Positions 15,487-25,036 of a DNA stretch of 44,545 bases are shown here, piece after piece. Position 1 is the stretch's first letter, and the number at the start of each line of letters is the position of its first letter. This DNA is from Gammaproteobacteria bacterium (GTDB taxonomy: Bacteria; Pseudomonadota; Gammaproteobacteria; Pseudomonadales; Azotimanducaceae): assembly GCA_028824555.1 (NCBI GenBank), contig JAPPDJ010000054.1, positions 1-44,545 of the forward strand, in the 5' to 3' direction. A program made the translations under genes and the position numbers. Below the pieces are notes generated by a model. That model made no database searches, was not told the origin of the DNA, and saw only the letters and a list, made by a program, of their open reading frames with translations.

Positions 15487-18400
15487 TTACCAGGCGTCGA
15501 TGGCGGGCCGTTTCTTGCCGTGGCGGGGCTCAAGCCGCACCGAGCGCAGCAGGCTCGACAGCCAGCGCCTTGTGTGGGCGGGGTCGATGGTGTCGTCCAC
15601 GGTGAAGTGGGTTGCGGTGTTGAGCGCCTTGCCGTTCTCGTAGGCGTTCGCAACCATCTCCTCATAGCGCTTCAAGCGGGCTGCGGGGTCTTCGATGGCC
15701 TCGAGTTCCTTGCGAAAGCCCAGTTTCACCGAGCCTTCGAGACCCATGCCGCCGAACTCTCCGGTGGGCCAGGCGACCGTGAAGAACGGCACCTTGTAGG
15801 AGCCGCCAGCCATGGCGATAGCACCGAGGCCATAGGCCTTGCGGATCACCACGGTGAAGAACGGTACGCCGAGGTTGGCACCGGTCAGGAACATGCGGCT
15901 CGAATGCCGCACCAGTGCGGTCTTCTCGATCTCGGGCCCCACCATGATGCCGGGCGTGTCGCACAGGTGCAGGATGGGGATGTCGAAAGCGTCACATAGC
16001 TGCATGAAGCGGGCGCCCTTGTCGGCGGCGTCGGAGTCGATCGCGCCGCCCAAATGCAGCGGGTTGTTGGCGATCACTCCCACCGGCCGCCCCTCGACGC
16101 GGATGAGGCTGGTGACCATGCCGAAGCCAAAGCCTGAGCGCAGGTCCAGCACCGAACCCTCGTCCGCAAGCGTCGCGATCACGTCACGAATGTCATAGGC
16201 GCGCAAGCGGTTTTCCGGCACGATGTGGCGCATGGCTCGCTGGTCCGGTGCAGACCAGTCCTTGGTGTTCCCTTGAAAGAAGGCGAGGTAGCGCTTCGCC
16301 GCCGCCACCGCTTCGGCCTCGTCGGCAACGGCAAGGTCCACCACGCCGCTCGGCACCTGCACCGACATGGGCCCGATGTCTTCCGGCGCAAACACGCCAA
16401 GACCGCCGCCTTCGATCATCGCCGGGCCACCCATGCCGATGTTGGCGTCGGCAGTGGCGATGATCACGTCGCAACAACCGAGCAGCGAGGCGTTGCCGGC
16501 AAAGCAACGACCGGCGGTGATGCCCACCATCGGCACCAGCCCCGACAGCGTCGCGAACTGCGAAAACGTGCCCTGTCCACCACCGCCGCCCACCATGTCG
16601 GTGTCGCCGGGACGGCCGCCGCCGCCTTCGGCGAAGAGCACCATCGGCATCCGGCCCTCGCGGGCAACGCCGATCATGCGATCGGTCTTGCGGTGGTTCT
16701 GCGCGCCCTGCGTGCCGGCCAGCACGGTGTAGTCGTATGCCATCACGGCACAGCGATTGGCCGGATCGTCAAACAGTTCGCCGTTGACGCTGCCGACGCC
16801 GGTGATCATGCCGTCGGCAGGCGTGTTGGCGATGAGGTCGTCGAGTGAGCGGCGGCGACGCTGGGCGGCGATAACGAGCGGGCCATACTCCACCCAAGTT
16901 CCGGCGTCCACCAGGTCCTCGACATTCTCGCGGGCGGTGCGCAGGTGCTTGGCGCGACGGCGGGCCACAGCCCCTGGCCGGGCGTCGTCGAGTGTTGCGG
17001 CGTGGCGCACGAGCACCTCCTCGAGATCAGGACGTATGTGGTCGGGATCGACCGCCTCTTCGGCACCTCCGTGCGCATCGTCGACGTCGGCTTCCTCAAG
17101 CACGAGCAGCGGGTGACCCGCATATACGGTATCGCCTGCACTCGCATGGACGCGCCGCACGATGCCGGCCATCTCGGCACGCACTTCGTGCTCCATCTTC
17201 ATGGACTCCATCACCGCCACGCAGCGTCCAGGGGTCACCGCATCGCCTTCCGCAACGTCGATGGACACCACTGTGCCCTGCAGGGGCGCAGCCACCAACG
17301 CCTCCCCTTCGTCGGCGGCCGGCGTGCCAGCGGTCGGCGGCGCGGTTCGGGACTCGCGGCCAAAGGCAAGAACCGCCAGCGGATCGCCGGCGTCGACTTT
17401 GGCCCCTGCGGTCGCAGGCGCAACGGCGCCCGAGTCTGTCGAGGCGACGTGCAGCAGGGGACGCTCGTCGAAGTGCAAGGGCCGCTCGGCTGCGAACCCA
17501 GTGGAGAGAAGGCCATCCTGGAACGCTGGATGATCGAGAATCGCCCGCAGGTACGCGACGTTCGTGTCCACGCCCTCGATGCGGAACTCCCTGAGCGCTC
17601 GACTGAGCTTTGCCGCGACCGCTCGAAACGGCGCACGGGAAGAGGCCACCACCTTGGCAAGCAGCGAGTCGTAGCGTGGGTTGGTCTCGTAGCCGGCATA
17701 GCCGAAGGTGTCGGTGCGCAGGCCCGGCCCGGATGGCGGGTCGAAGGCGGCAAGCACGCCTCCGGCCGGCAATGCGTCGCCGCCTTCGGTCATCCGCTCC
17801 ATGTTGACCCGCGCCTGGATGGCAAACCCGGTTGAGCGACGGTCGAGGTCGAGCTCTGCCAGGCGTCGGCCGGCGGCAATCTCGAACTGCGCCCGCACGA
17901 GATCAACGCCCGTCACCTCCTCCGTGACGGTGTGCTCCACCTGCAGCCTGGGATTGGCCTCGATGAACGCGAACGTCGGCGTCGTGCTCGTGACATCGAC
18001 AAGGAACTCGATCGTACCGGCGCCCCGATAGCCGCAGGCACGCGCCAGCCTCAACGCCGCTTCGTGCAGGTCCGCGCGCAGGGACTCCGGCAATCCAGGC
18101 GCCGGGGCGACCTCGATCAACTTCTGATGCCGACGCTGGATGCTGCAATCCCGCTCGCCCAAGTGCATCGCCTCGGTGCCGTCACCGAGCACCTGCACCT
18201 CGACATGACGCGCGCCCTCCATGAAACGCTCGACATAGAGCGCGCCGCTGCCGAACGCCGCCTTCGCCTCCGAAGACGCGCGGGCGAACGCCTCGGCTAC
18301 CTCATGCGGCTCCTGCACCACTCGCATGCCGCGTCCGCCACCACCCGCGACAGCCTTGATGATCGCCGTACCGTGCGTCGCAACGAATGCCTCCGCCTCC

Positions 18401-18816
18401 TCTGCGGTCGCCGCGCCCGTGCCAGCGAGAACTGGCACTCCCAAAGCCTCCGCGAATGCGCGTGCGGCCGTCTTGTCGCCAAGCATGTCGAGCGTTGCCG
18501 GTTCGGGGCCGATGAAGACGACGCCGGCTGCCGCGCAAGCCGCGGCAAGAGCAGAACTCTCACTGAGGAAGCCGTAGCCGGGATGCAGGCAGTCGCAGCC
18601 CGTGGCCCTTGCCGCAGCCACAATGGCATCGACGTCGAGATACGCGCCTGCACCGGTGCCGCCAAGCCCCACGCTTCGATCGGCCTTGGCGACGTGCAAC
18701 GACGCGACATCGTCCGACGCGAACACGGCTACCGACTCGATCTGGAGCTCCGCCGCCGCGCGCGCAATGCGAATGGCGATTTCGCCCCGATTGGCGATCA
18801 GCGCCCGTTCAAACAT
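15487..18816 (-). CDS. Single-chain biotin-dependent acyl-CoA carboxylase (LCC-like)
   Basis: A 1109-residue enzyme with all carboxylase parts in one chain. Biotin carboxylase (1 to about 445) has GGGGRGMR (158-165) and EANPRLQVEHTVTE (286-299). A linker/BT region follows, then the biotin carrier domain (about 506-575) with VMESMKMEHE, biotinylated at K540. The carboxyltransferase (about 600-1109) has GGGGRPGDTDMVGGGGGQG, GRCFAGNASLLGCCDVI and a C-terminal half with LCDTPGIMVGPEIEKTALVR and AMAGGSYKVPFFTVAWPTGE. This order matches the long-chain acyl-CoA carboxylases described from Mycobacterium and Rhodopseudomonas. It makes malonyl-type CoA esters in the cytosol; chain-length preference is unknown. 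ATG 18816 lies 20 bases after the DUF924 stop. Confidence 0.9.
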   Translation of the reverse strand: MFERALIANRGEIAIRIARAAAELQIESVAVFASDDVASLHVAKADRSVGLGGTGAGAYLDVDAIVAAARATGCDCLHPGYGFLSESSALAAACAAAGVVFIGPEPATLDMLGDKTAARAFAEALGVPVLAGTGAATAEEAEAFVATHGTAIIKAVAGGGGRGMRVVQEPHEVAEAFARASSEAKAAFGSGALYVERFMEGARHVEVQVLGDGTEAMHLGERDCSIQRRHQKLIEVAPAPGLPESLRADLHEAALRLARACGYRGAGTIEFLVDVTSTTPTFAFIEANPRLQVEHTVTEEVTGVDLVRAQFEIAAGRRLAELDLDRRSTGFAIQARVNMERMTEGGDALPAGGVLAAFDPPSGPGLRTDTFGYAGYETNPRYDSLLAKVVASSRAPFRAVAAKLSRALREFRIEGVDTNVAYLRAILDHPAFQDGLLSTGFAAERPLHFDERPLLHVASTDSGAVAPATAGAKVDAGDPLAVLAFGRESRTAPPTAGTPAADEGEALVAAPLQGTVVSIDVAEGDAVTPGRCVAVMESMKMEHEVRAEMAGIVRRVHASAGDTVYAGHPLLVLEEADVDDAHGGAEEAVDPDHIRPDLEEVLVRHAATLDDARPGAVARRRAKHLRTARENVEDLVDAGTWVEYGPLVIAAQRRRRSLDDLIANTPADGMITGVGSVNGELFDDPANRCAVMAYDYTVLAGTQGAQNHRKTDRMIGVAREGRMPMVLFAEGGGGRPGDTDMVGGGGGQGTFSQFATLSGLVPMVGITAGRCFAGNASLLGCCDVIIATADANIGMGGPAMIEGGGLGVFAPEDIGPMSVQVPSGVVDLAVADEAEAVAAAKRYLAFFQGNTKDWSAPDQRAMRHIVPENRLRAYDIRDVIATLADEGSVLDLRSGFGFGMVTSLIRVEGRPVGVIANNPLHLGGAIDSDAADKGARFMQLCDAFDIPILHLCDTPGIMVGPEIEKTALVRHSSRMFLTGANLGVPFFTVVIRKAYGLGAIAMAGGSYKVPFFTVAWPTGEFGGMGLEGSVKLGFRKELEAIEDPAARLKRYEEMVANAYENGKALNTATHFTVDDTIDPAHTRRWLSSLLRSVRLEPRHGKKRPAIDAW

Positions 18817-18836
18817 GCCCTTGCCTGTGGGAAGAC

Positions 18837-19448
18837 TCAAAACCCACCCCCTGCCTCCAGGTATTCCCGCTCCTCCGCGCTGCTTTCGCGGCCCAGCGCC
18901 GCATTGCGATGCGGAAAGCGTCCGAAGCGTTCGATCACACGCCGATGCGCCGTCGCATAGCCGACGAAGCTCGCCGCGAATTCGCGGAACGAAGGCGCGG
19001 CCTCCTCCACCAAGCGCTCGAACAGAGCCACCGACCGCGCTTGATCTGCGAGGTCTTCGCTGTGCTCGAATGGATGATAGAGGAACGCCCGTTCCGGCAC
19101 GGAAAGCTGCACGTCGAGGCCCCGATCCAGCGCCCGAACGGCGATGGCGCGGGCAAGCGAGTCGCCGAGGAAGGCAAGGGGCGAACCGCGGTAGATGTTG
19201 CGACCGAACTGGTCGAGAAGGAGCACCAGCGCGAGGGCGCCTTTCGGCTCCTCGCCCCAATGCAAAAGCTCGCCGGACCGCGCCTGCTCCACGGCCTGGC
19301 CGAAGCGGTCGCGGATCTCTGCATCCACATCCGCATCGACGCGATACCAGCGGTCGCTGTAGGGCTTGAGGTCGTCGGGGTGACTCGGAGCAGGCCCGAA
19401 CCAATAGTCGATCACGTCATTCGGTGTCGTCTTGGACAACCCGCTCAT
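18837..19448 (-). CDS. DUF924 family protein
   Basis: A 203-residue DUF924 protein of unassigned function and all-helical, tetratricopeptide-like fold. Motifs: DVIDYWFGPAP at the start, WYRVDADVDAEIRDRFG, then the family signature LALVLLLDQFGRNIYRG with ALDRGLD. FLYHPFEHSEDLADQARSV comes next, and a C-terminal HRRVIERFGRFPHRNAALGRES. The length is the usual one for the family. AGGAGGGG lies a few bases before ATG 19448. It is followed after 20 bases by the acyl-CoA carboxylase, so the two probably share a transcript; no functional link is known. Confidence 0.88.
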   Translation of the reverse strand: MSGLSKTTPNDVIDYWFGPAPSHPDDLKPYSDRWYRVDADVDAEIRDRFGQAVEQARSGELLHWGEEPKGALALVLLLDQFGRNIYRGSPLAFLGDSLARAIAVRALDRGLDVQLSVPERAFLYHPFEHSEDLADQARSVALFERLVEEAAPSFREFAASFVGYATAHRRVIERFGRFPHRNAALGRESSAEEREYLEAGGGF

Positions 19449-19647
19449 GTCCCCTCCTGCGTGGTCCCGCAACCGCATGTGCCCTGACCGTCGAAGCCCT
19501 TGGCGCGAGGGGCATGCCGCCTCGCACGGGCCGACAGGCGCGAAAGGACATCGCATGCACACCAATGCTCGGCTCTTGGATGTTCGCCACCATTGCGCGT
19601 CACGCCGCTTCGCGCAAGGATTGACCGAATCTTCAACGGAGGAACCC

Positions 19648-20856
19648 ATGCAGATCACCGCCATCGACACCTTTGTGGTGGACGCCGGCTGGCGTCCCTG
19701 GCAGTTCGTCGCCGTGCGCACCGACGAAGGCATCACCGGCTACGGCGAATGCTCCGACGGCCGCATGCCCTACAGCGTGGTACACACCGCCAAGGAGTTC
19801 GAGGCGATTCTGCTCGGCCAAGATCCGCGCCCGGTCGAGGCGCGCTACTGGGACATGTACCGCATGGCGCGGCAGAGCCCCGGCGGAATCGCAGCCAAGG
19901 CCATCGCCGGCATCGAGCTCGCGCTTTGGGACATCAAGGCCAAGGCGCTCGGCGTGCCGGTGTACGAACTCTTCGGCGGCCCCTTGCGCACCCGGCAGCG
20001 CGTGTACTGGTCGCACTGTGGCAGTTCCCGCGCCGGCAACCACGAGATCATCGGCGTCCCGCCGATCCGCTCCTGGCAGGACATCACCGATCTTGGTCAC
20101 GAGGTGGTGCAGCGCGGCTTCACGGCGCTCAAGACGAACATCGTATACCCGGGCGAGCCCGCCCACACCTACCGCGGCGGCTTCGGCGGCGGCGAGGGAA
20201 CCACCGACGGCACCGTGGACAACGCCATGCTCGACCATATCCGCACCCACATCGGCACTTTCCGCGATGCCGTGGGGCCGCATGTGGACATCGCCCTCGA
20301 CCTCAATTTCAACTTTCGCGTCGAAGCGGCCACGCGCATCTGCCATGCCCTCGAGGACCTGCGCATGATGTGGGTGGAAATCGACATGTACGAGCCGGAG
20401 GGGTTGCGCGAGATCCGCGACGCCGTGCGGGTGCCCGTCTGCTCCGGCGAAAACCTGTTCACTTCCCGCGACTACCGCCGCTACTTCGAGGCGCGCTCGA
20501 TGGACGTGTGCATGGTGGACGTGCCCTGGAACGGCTTCGCCAATTCCCGGCGCGTCGTGGAAATGGCAGAGACCTTCGAGGTCAACTGTGCCCCGCACAA
20601 CTACTACAGCCACCTCTCCACCCTCCACTCCCTGCACCTCACCGCCATCTCGCCGAACATCCGCATCTGCGAGATCGACATCGACGACGTGCCCTGGAAG
20701 GACAACCTCGTCACCGAGCCGATGGCGTTCGAGGAAGGACGCGTGCTGATTCCCGACCGACCCGGCTGGGGCGCGGACCTCAACGAAGAAGTGGCAGGCG
20801 CCCACGTGTGGGAGCCCGGACGCAAGCCGGGGTATTGGTCTGGTCCCTCTCGCTAG
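19648..20856 (+). CDS. Mandelate racemase/muconate lactonizing enzyme family protein
   Basis: A 402-residue enolase-superfamily enzyme acting on a carboxylate (sugar acid or similar) by abstracting an alpha proton. The capping domain occupies residues 1 to about 125. Metal ligands are read as D218 (ALDLNFNF), E244 (MWVEID) and E268 (CSGEN). His317 in CAPHNYYS is in the place of the general-base His of the mandelate racemase subgroup. The usual KxK motif reads LKTN (K162). The FGGGEGTTDG insertion and the PWKDNLVTEP end recall galactonate-dehydratase-like members, but the substrate cannot be fixed. GGAGGA lies seven bases before ATG 19648. An amidohydrolase follows 69 bases later. Confidence 0.85.
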   Translation: MQITAIDTFVVDAGWRPWQFVAVRTDEGITGYGECSDGRMPYSVVHTAKEFEAILLGQDPRPVEARYWDMYRMARQSPGGIAAKAIAGIELALWDIKAKALGVPVYELFGGPLRTRQRVYWSHCGSSRAGNHEIIGVPPIRSWQDITDLGHEVVQRGFTALKTNIVYPGEPAHTYRGGFGGGEGTTDGTVDNAMLDHIRTHIGTFRDAVGPHVDIALDLNFNFRVEAATRICHALEDLRMMWVEIDMYEPEGLREIRDAVRVPVCSGENLFTSRDYRRYFEARSMDVCMVDVPWNGFANSRRVVEMAETFEVNCAPHNYYSHLSTLHSLHLTAISPNIRICEIDIDDVPWKDNLVTEPMAFEEGRVLIPDRPGWGADLNEEVAGAHVWEPGRKPGYWSGPSR

Positions 20857-20925
20857 GCGCAACCAATGGCGCAGCGTCGGCAATGCGCGGTAAAGTTGCT
20901 CGGTTGCATTCGAGGAGACTCCATC

Positions 20926-22143
20926 GTGGCATCCGCCATCCCCTTCCCCGACGAGAACAATGTCTGGCGCCTCGACACGCCCGGCAGCGAAGGCTGGCCC
21001 CGCACCGCCCGCCCGGACGATCCCAACAAGTACTTCATGGTCTCCATGGACGGCCACGTGCAGGAACCAGCCGACCTCTGGCAGAAGCGCATGGACGCCA
21101 AGTTCCGCGATCGCCTGCCCGGCGTCGCCGTTGACAAGGACGGCAAGAAATACCAGAGGACCGAAGGCTTCCGCCCACTGCGCATCCGCAACATCCAGTT
21201 CGAGGGCGAAGACGGCCTGCGCAACCGCGCCGGCACAACCCCCGAGGAACGCATTGCCGACCTCGCCGCGGACGGCGTCGACGCCGAAGTGCTGTTCCCG
21301 AACAAGGGCCTCACCATCTGGGCCACCCCGGATCCAGAATTCAGCCAGGCCATGTGCCGCGTCTGGAACGACTGGGCGTGGGAAGTCTTCGGCGACTACA
21401 ACGACCGCCTCTCCCCCATGGGATGCATCGCCAGCGCCGACATCCCCGGCGCCATCGCCGAAATCCAGCGCCTGGCGTCCCTCGGCTTCCGCGGCCTCTC
21501 GCTGCCCTGCAAGCCGGTGTGGGGGCCGGGCAGCCACGAGCACCTCAACTACAACCTGCCGGACTTCGATCCGCTCTGGGCCTGCATTCAGGAAGTAGAC
21601 CTCCCCATCACCTTCCACGTCTCCACCGGCCGCGACCCGCGCACGTCCCGCGGCAACGGCGGCGCCGTGATCAACTACGCGGTTCACTCCCTCGCGCCGA
21701 CGATGGAACCCATCGCCAACCTCTGCGCCTCCGGCGTGCTGGCACGCTTTCCGGGGCTGCGCTTCGGCAGCGTGGAAGCGGGCATCGGCTGGGTGCCCTG
21801 GGCCATCTGGGCGCTCGACGAGGCCTACCGCAAACACCACATGTATGTCCGCCCTAAACTCGACCGCCTGCCGAGCGAGTACTTCCGCGAGTGCGGCTTC
21901 GCCACCTTCCAGGAAGACAAGCCGGGCCTAGACCTCGCCCGCGAGCACAACCTGATCGACAACTTCATGTGGGCCAACGACTACCCGCACCACGAAGGCA
22001 CCTGGCCCCACTCCGCCGAAGCCATCGAACGCACCATGTCCCAGCTCACGGACGAAGAACGCGCGAAAGTGCTGGGCCTGAACGCCGCCCGCATCTTCAA
22101 GTTCCCGATCCCGGAGCGGTACCGGCAAGCGGCAACGCCATAG
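20926..22143 (+). CDS. Amidohydrolase-2 (TIM-barrel) family hydrolase or decarboxylase
   Basis: A 405-residue protein of the amidohydrolase-2 group (ACMSD-like hydrolases and decarboxylases). FMVSMDGHVQEPADLW begins the barrel; the usual metal motif DxHxH is here DGHVQE, with one His replaced by Gln. ERIADLAADGVDAEVLFPN, ITFHVSTGRD (metal His) and WANDYPHHEGTWP (catalytic Asp region) follow in the family order. The DGHVQE form is common in this subgroup. It may act on a ring acid or a lactone. The start is GTG 20926, eight bases after GAGGAG; the frame extends upstream without a ribosome site. Together with the preceding enolase-superfamily enzyme it may form a sugar-acid or aromatic-acid pathway (inference). 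Confidence 0.82.
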   Translation: MASAIPFPDENNVWRLDTPGSEGWPRTARPDDPNKYFMVSMDGHVQEPADLWQKRMDAKFRDRLPGVAVDKDGKKYQRTEGFRPLRIRNIQFEGEDGLRNRAGTTPEERIADLAADGVDAEVLFPNKGLTIWATPDPEFSQAMCRVWNDWAWEVFGDYNDRLSPMGCIASADIPGAIAEIQRLASLGFRGLSLPCKPVWGPGSHEHLNYNLPDFDPLWACIQEVDLPITFHVSTGRDPRTSRGNGGAVINYAVHSLAPTMEPIANLCASGVLARFPGLRFGSVEAGIGWVPWAIWALDEAYRKHHMYVRPKLDRLPSEYFRECGFATFQEDKPGLDLAREHNLIDNFMWANDYPHHEGTWPHSAEAIERTMSQLTDEERAKVLGLNAARIFKFPIPERYRQAATP

Positions 22144-22249
22144 CGGCGACGCATGCGCTGTGGGACAGCGACCGCCGTCTCCAGACCGCGACCGGCGGCC
22201 CTAACGGGCGTCGCGGCCCGCTTCTCGGCTTTCCGCGCCATTGCCGATA

Positions 22250-22258
22250 TGCGATACT
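22250..22258 (+). promoter_or_regulatory. Extended -10-like element before the CmcJ/NvfI operon
   Basis: TGC-GATACT with a CCGGCGC discriminator, 28 bases before the first ATG of the four-gene run. No clear -35 is visible. Confidence 0.3.
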
Positions 22259-22285
22259 CCGGCGCTTTCCGCGAGAGGGCATCGC

Positions 22286-23554
22286 ATGGGCGCACGGGAG
22301 ATCATTGAGGGTCAGGGTGCCGAGGCCGGTTCGACGGCCTATGTGCCATCGTTTCAGCTGACGGAAGGGCAGCCGCCGCCCATCGCGCACAACGGCGGCA
22401 TCTCCTACATGGCGCTCGACAAGGATGGCGATGCCGGCACGGCTGCCGCCACCGAGGTTGCCTTGGCTCAGGTCGCGGACGGCGAGGGCCAGGACGTGAT
22501 CGAGATGATCGAGAACGCGCCGCCGGGCCCCATCGAGACCGAGTGGGGGATTGGCTTTCGCGAGTACGACGAGTGCATGGAGTACATCCGTGCCAACAAC
22601 ATCACCGCCCCGCCCGGCGGCGTTGCGCTGCCCTTGCGCTACACGGTGCACGAAGAACCGACCTACTCCATCGTCTCGTCCAATGCCCTCTGGCGCGACC
22701 CCTCGCGCAAGGACGAAGCCGAGCGCGTGCGCCAGTACGAGCGCGACCACGGTCGCCGCAACCTCTACTTCCCGCAGGTGCTGCGCGATGCGCGCCGGAT
22801 GGAGGAGTATTACCCGGGCCTCTCGCCCTCGAGCCCGGAGTGCATGGACAAGCTCGGCGTGTCGCTCGCGCACATCGAGTCCAAGTGCAAGAACTTCTAC
22901 GACTCCGAAGAGGTGCGCAGCGTCTTTTACCTCGAGATCGAGAAGCTCCTGCTCGACTTCTTCCCCGGCGCCACCGACGCCCTCGTGTACAACCACGACG
23001 TGTTCAACAAGGACTACGACGGCGATCGCAGGGAAGATCAGGACGCCAAGAACCCCGGCGTCAACGGCGGCTACGCCAACCTCGTCCACAACGACCTGAA
23101 CGACAACAGCGGCCGCGTCCGCTGCCGCGAGCTCCTGACCAAGAACCTGCGCAACTTCGGCCGCGAGCAGCACTACACCGAGGCCGAGGCCGACGAGAAG
23201 ATGTCGCGCCGGTTCATGTCCATCAACCTCGCCAAGCCGATGGAGACGGTGGAGCAGTTCCCGTTTGTGCTGTGCGCCTGGCCGTCGTTTGCGGATCAGC
23301 CCTACATCACCAACTACCGCATCTACGACGACCGCGTCGGCGAGACCACCCGCTTCACCCATCGCGCCGACCACGAGTGGTATTGGTTCCCGCAGCAGAA
23401 ATCCACCGAAGTCTCGATGCTGAAGTGCTACGACTCCATCACCGACGGCTCGGTCTCGCGCTGGTCCTTCCACTCGGCCTGCGTCGATCCGACCGCGCCG
23501 GAGGACGCCCGCTGCCGCAAGAACGTGGTGGTGCGGTCGTTCGTCTTTTTCTAG
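22286..23554 (+). CDS. CmcJ/NvfI family oxidoreductase
   Basis: A 422-residue protein of the CmcJ/NvfI family, whose known members include a cephamycin 7-alpha-hydroxylation/methoxylation partner (CmcJ) and a fungal meroterpenoid Fe/2-oxoglutarate oxygenase (NvfI). Diagnostic features: LPLRYTVHEEPTYSIVS in the N-terminal part, LVHNDLNDNSG mid-chain, EQFPFVLCAWPSF, HEWYWFPQQKSTEVSMLKCYDS and the end motif FHSACVDP with RSFVFF. A likely iron site would use the His of LVHNDL and of RWSFHSA (inference). Its N-terminal extension of about 130 residues is longer than usual. GAGAGG precedes ATG 22286. It leads a tight same-strand run with a ligase, a deacylase and an acyltransferase. Confidence 0.8.
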   Translation: MGAREIIEGQGAEAGSTAYVPSFQLTEGQPPPIAHNGGISYMALDKDGDAGTAAATEVALAQVADGEGQDVIEMIENAPPGPIETEWGIGFREYDECMEYIRANNITAPPGGVALPLRYTVHEEPTYSIVSSNALWRDPSRKDEAERVRQYERDHGRRNLYFPQVLRDARRMEEYYPGLSPSSPECMDKLGVSLAHIESKCKNFYDSEEVRSVFYLEIEKLLLDFFPGATDALVYNHDVFNKDYDGDRREDQDAKNPGVNGGYANLVHNDLNDNSGRVRCRELLTKNLRNFGREQHYTEAEADEKMSRRFMSINLAKPMETVEQFPFVLCAWPSFADQPYITNYRIYDDRVGETTRFTHRADHEWYWFPQQKSTEVSMLKCYDSITDGSVSRWSFHSACVDPTAPEDARCRKNVVVRSFVFF

Positions 23555-23614
23555 ACGCCAAGATCGAGTCTCCAGCAGGGCCGCTCGTCCCTTAGGGCCG
23601 TCCGGAGCCGACAC

Positions 23615-25036
23615 ATGGGCGACGAAATCGGTCAGCGCGACTTCCACGCGGAAGACTTCAGCCGCTTTCGACGGCGGCTGGCGGAGGAGACCGACCTCGT
23701 CGAAGCGCTGTTCCGCGAAGGCGGTTTCAGCACGCGCGGGGACATCACCGGGTTCGAGCTCGAGGCGTGGATCGTCGATGGCGACGGCAATCCCTCGCCG
23801 GTCAACCAAGAGCTGCTTCGCACCGTGGACGATCCGTTGCTGGTGCCGGAGCTTGCGACGTTCAGCGTCGAACTGAACGGCAGCCCCACGCGCCTCACGG
23901 GACGCGTCTTTTCGCGCATCTTCGACGAACTGAACGCCACCTGGACCCGCTGCACCGAAGGCGCCCGCCAGATCGGCTGCCGCCTCGTCAGCATCGGTAC
24001 GCTTCCAACCGTGCAGCCCGAGTTGCTGCATTCGAGCAACATGTCACCCATGGTGCGGTATCAGGCCCTCAACGATCGCATCATGGCGGTGCGCGACGGC
24101 GCTCCGCTGCAGATCGACATCGAGGGCAACGACCACCTCGCGATGGAACACGACGACGTGATGCTGGAAGCGGCCACCACCTCGTTTCAGATCCATCTGC
24201 AATGCCTGCCCGATCGTGCCGTGCGCGACTTCAACGCCTCCGTCGCTGCTTCCGCACCCATGGTGGCGCTGGCAGCGAACTCGCCTTTCCTGTTTGGCCG
24301 TTCGCTTTGGGCGGAGACCCGCATTCGGCTGTTCGAGCAGGCGGTGTCGATGGGCGAGCGAAACCCGGAACGGGTCACGTTCGGCACAGGCTATGCAAAG
24401 GACTCCTTGTTCGAGCTCTTCCGCGAGAACCAAAGCGTGCATCGCGTGCTGATTCCGTTCGTGCAGCCCGACGAACCGCCAAGCAAGTACAGCCACGTGC
24501 GTTTCCAGAACGGCACGGTGTGGCGCTGGAACCGACCGCTTCTCGGCTTCGACTTCGACGGCCAGCCGCATGTTCGCATCGAGCATCGGGTGACCCCGTC
24601 CGGACCCACCATTCGCGATAGCGTCGCCAATGCAGCGGCCTATCTCGGCATGGTGCGGGGCCTCGTCGATCTCTATCCCCGCATCATTGAGCAAGAGCTG
24701 GATTTCGAGACCGCACGGGAGAACTTCTACCGCGCCGCTCAGATGGGGCTCGAAGCCGACATCTCCTGGCCTGGCCTCGGCACCGTGTCCGTGCGCAGGC
24801 TCCTACAGGACACACTGCTTCCGCTTGCCGGCAAGGCCCTGCAAGAACTCGACATTCCCGCCGAGGAGACGGAGCGCTACCTCGACATCGTCGCCGCCCG
24901 GGTGGAGGGCGGCCGCAACGGGGCTGCATGGCAAACCGAATGGGTGCGCCGCCACGGCCCGGACTGGAGTGGCCTCACCTGCGCCTATCTCGACAAGCAG
25001 GAAACCGGCGAACCCGTGCATACATGGGCTATCTGA
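23615..25036 (+). CDS. Glutamate-cysteine ligase (GCS2-like) family carboxylate-amine ligase
   Basis: A 473-residue ATP-dependent ligase of the GCS2 superfamily, which joins a carboxylate (often the gamma-carboxyl of glutamate) to an amine. Metal/ATP motifs: FELEAWIVD (E48, E50), FSVELNGSPTRLTG, LEAATTSFQIHLQCLP and EHRVTPSGPTIRDSVAN (Arg/Glu for phosphate). The chain is longer than YbdK-type members (about 370 residues). Either true glutathione-pathway GshA or a ligase for another gamma-glutamyl product is possible. GGAG is placed well before ATG 23615, 60 bases after the CmcJ/NvfI gene, and the next gene overlaps its end by 13 bases, so co-expression is likely. Confidence 0.8.
   Translation: MGDEIGQRDFHAEDFSRFRRRLAEETDLVEALFREGGFSTRGDITGFELEAWIVDGDGNPSPVNQELLRTVDDPLLVPELATFSVELNGSPTRLTGRVFSRIFDELNATWTRCTEGARQIGCRLVSIGTLPTVQPELLHSSNMSPMVRYQALNDRIMAVRDGAPLQIDIEGNDHLAMEHDDVMLEAATTSFQIHLQCLPDRAVRDFNASVAASAPMVALAANSPFLFGRSLWAETRIRLFEQAVSMGERNPERVTFGTGYAKDSLFELFRENQSVHRVLIPFVQPDEPPSKYSHVRFQNGTVWRWNRPLLGFDFDGQPHVRIEHRVTPSGPTIRDSVANAAAYLGMVRGLVDLYPRIIEQELDFETARENFYRAAQMGLEADISWPGLGTVSVRRLLQDTLLPLAGKALQELDIPAEETERYLDIVAARVEGGRNGAAWQTEWVRRHGPDWSGLTCAYLDKQETGEPVHTWAI

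Noticed and set aside
19633-21840. A 735-residue open frame on the minus strand opposite the enolase-superfamily and amidohydrolase-2 genes
   Set aside because: It is the mirror of two well-supported plus-strand genes in GC-rich DNA, has low-complexity Val/Gly/His-rich sequence, and has no family motif or ribosome site.
22097-24031. A 644-residue minus-strand open frame opposite the CmcJ/NvfI and GCS-like genes
   Set aside because: The composition is that of an antisense shadow (runs of Val, Ala, Leu and Asp), with no motifs, and both opposite genes have clear family signatures.
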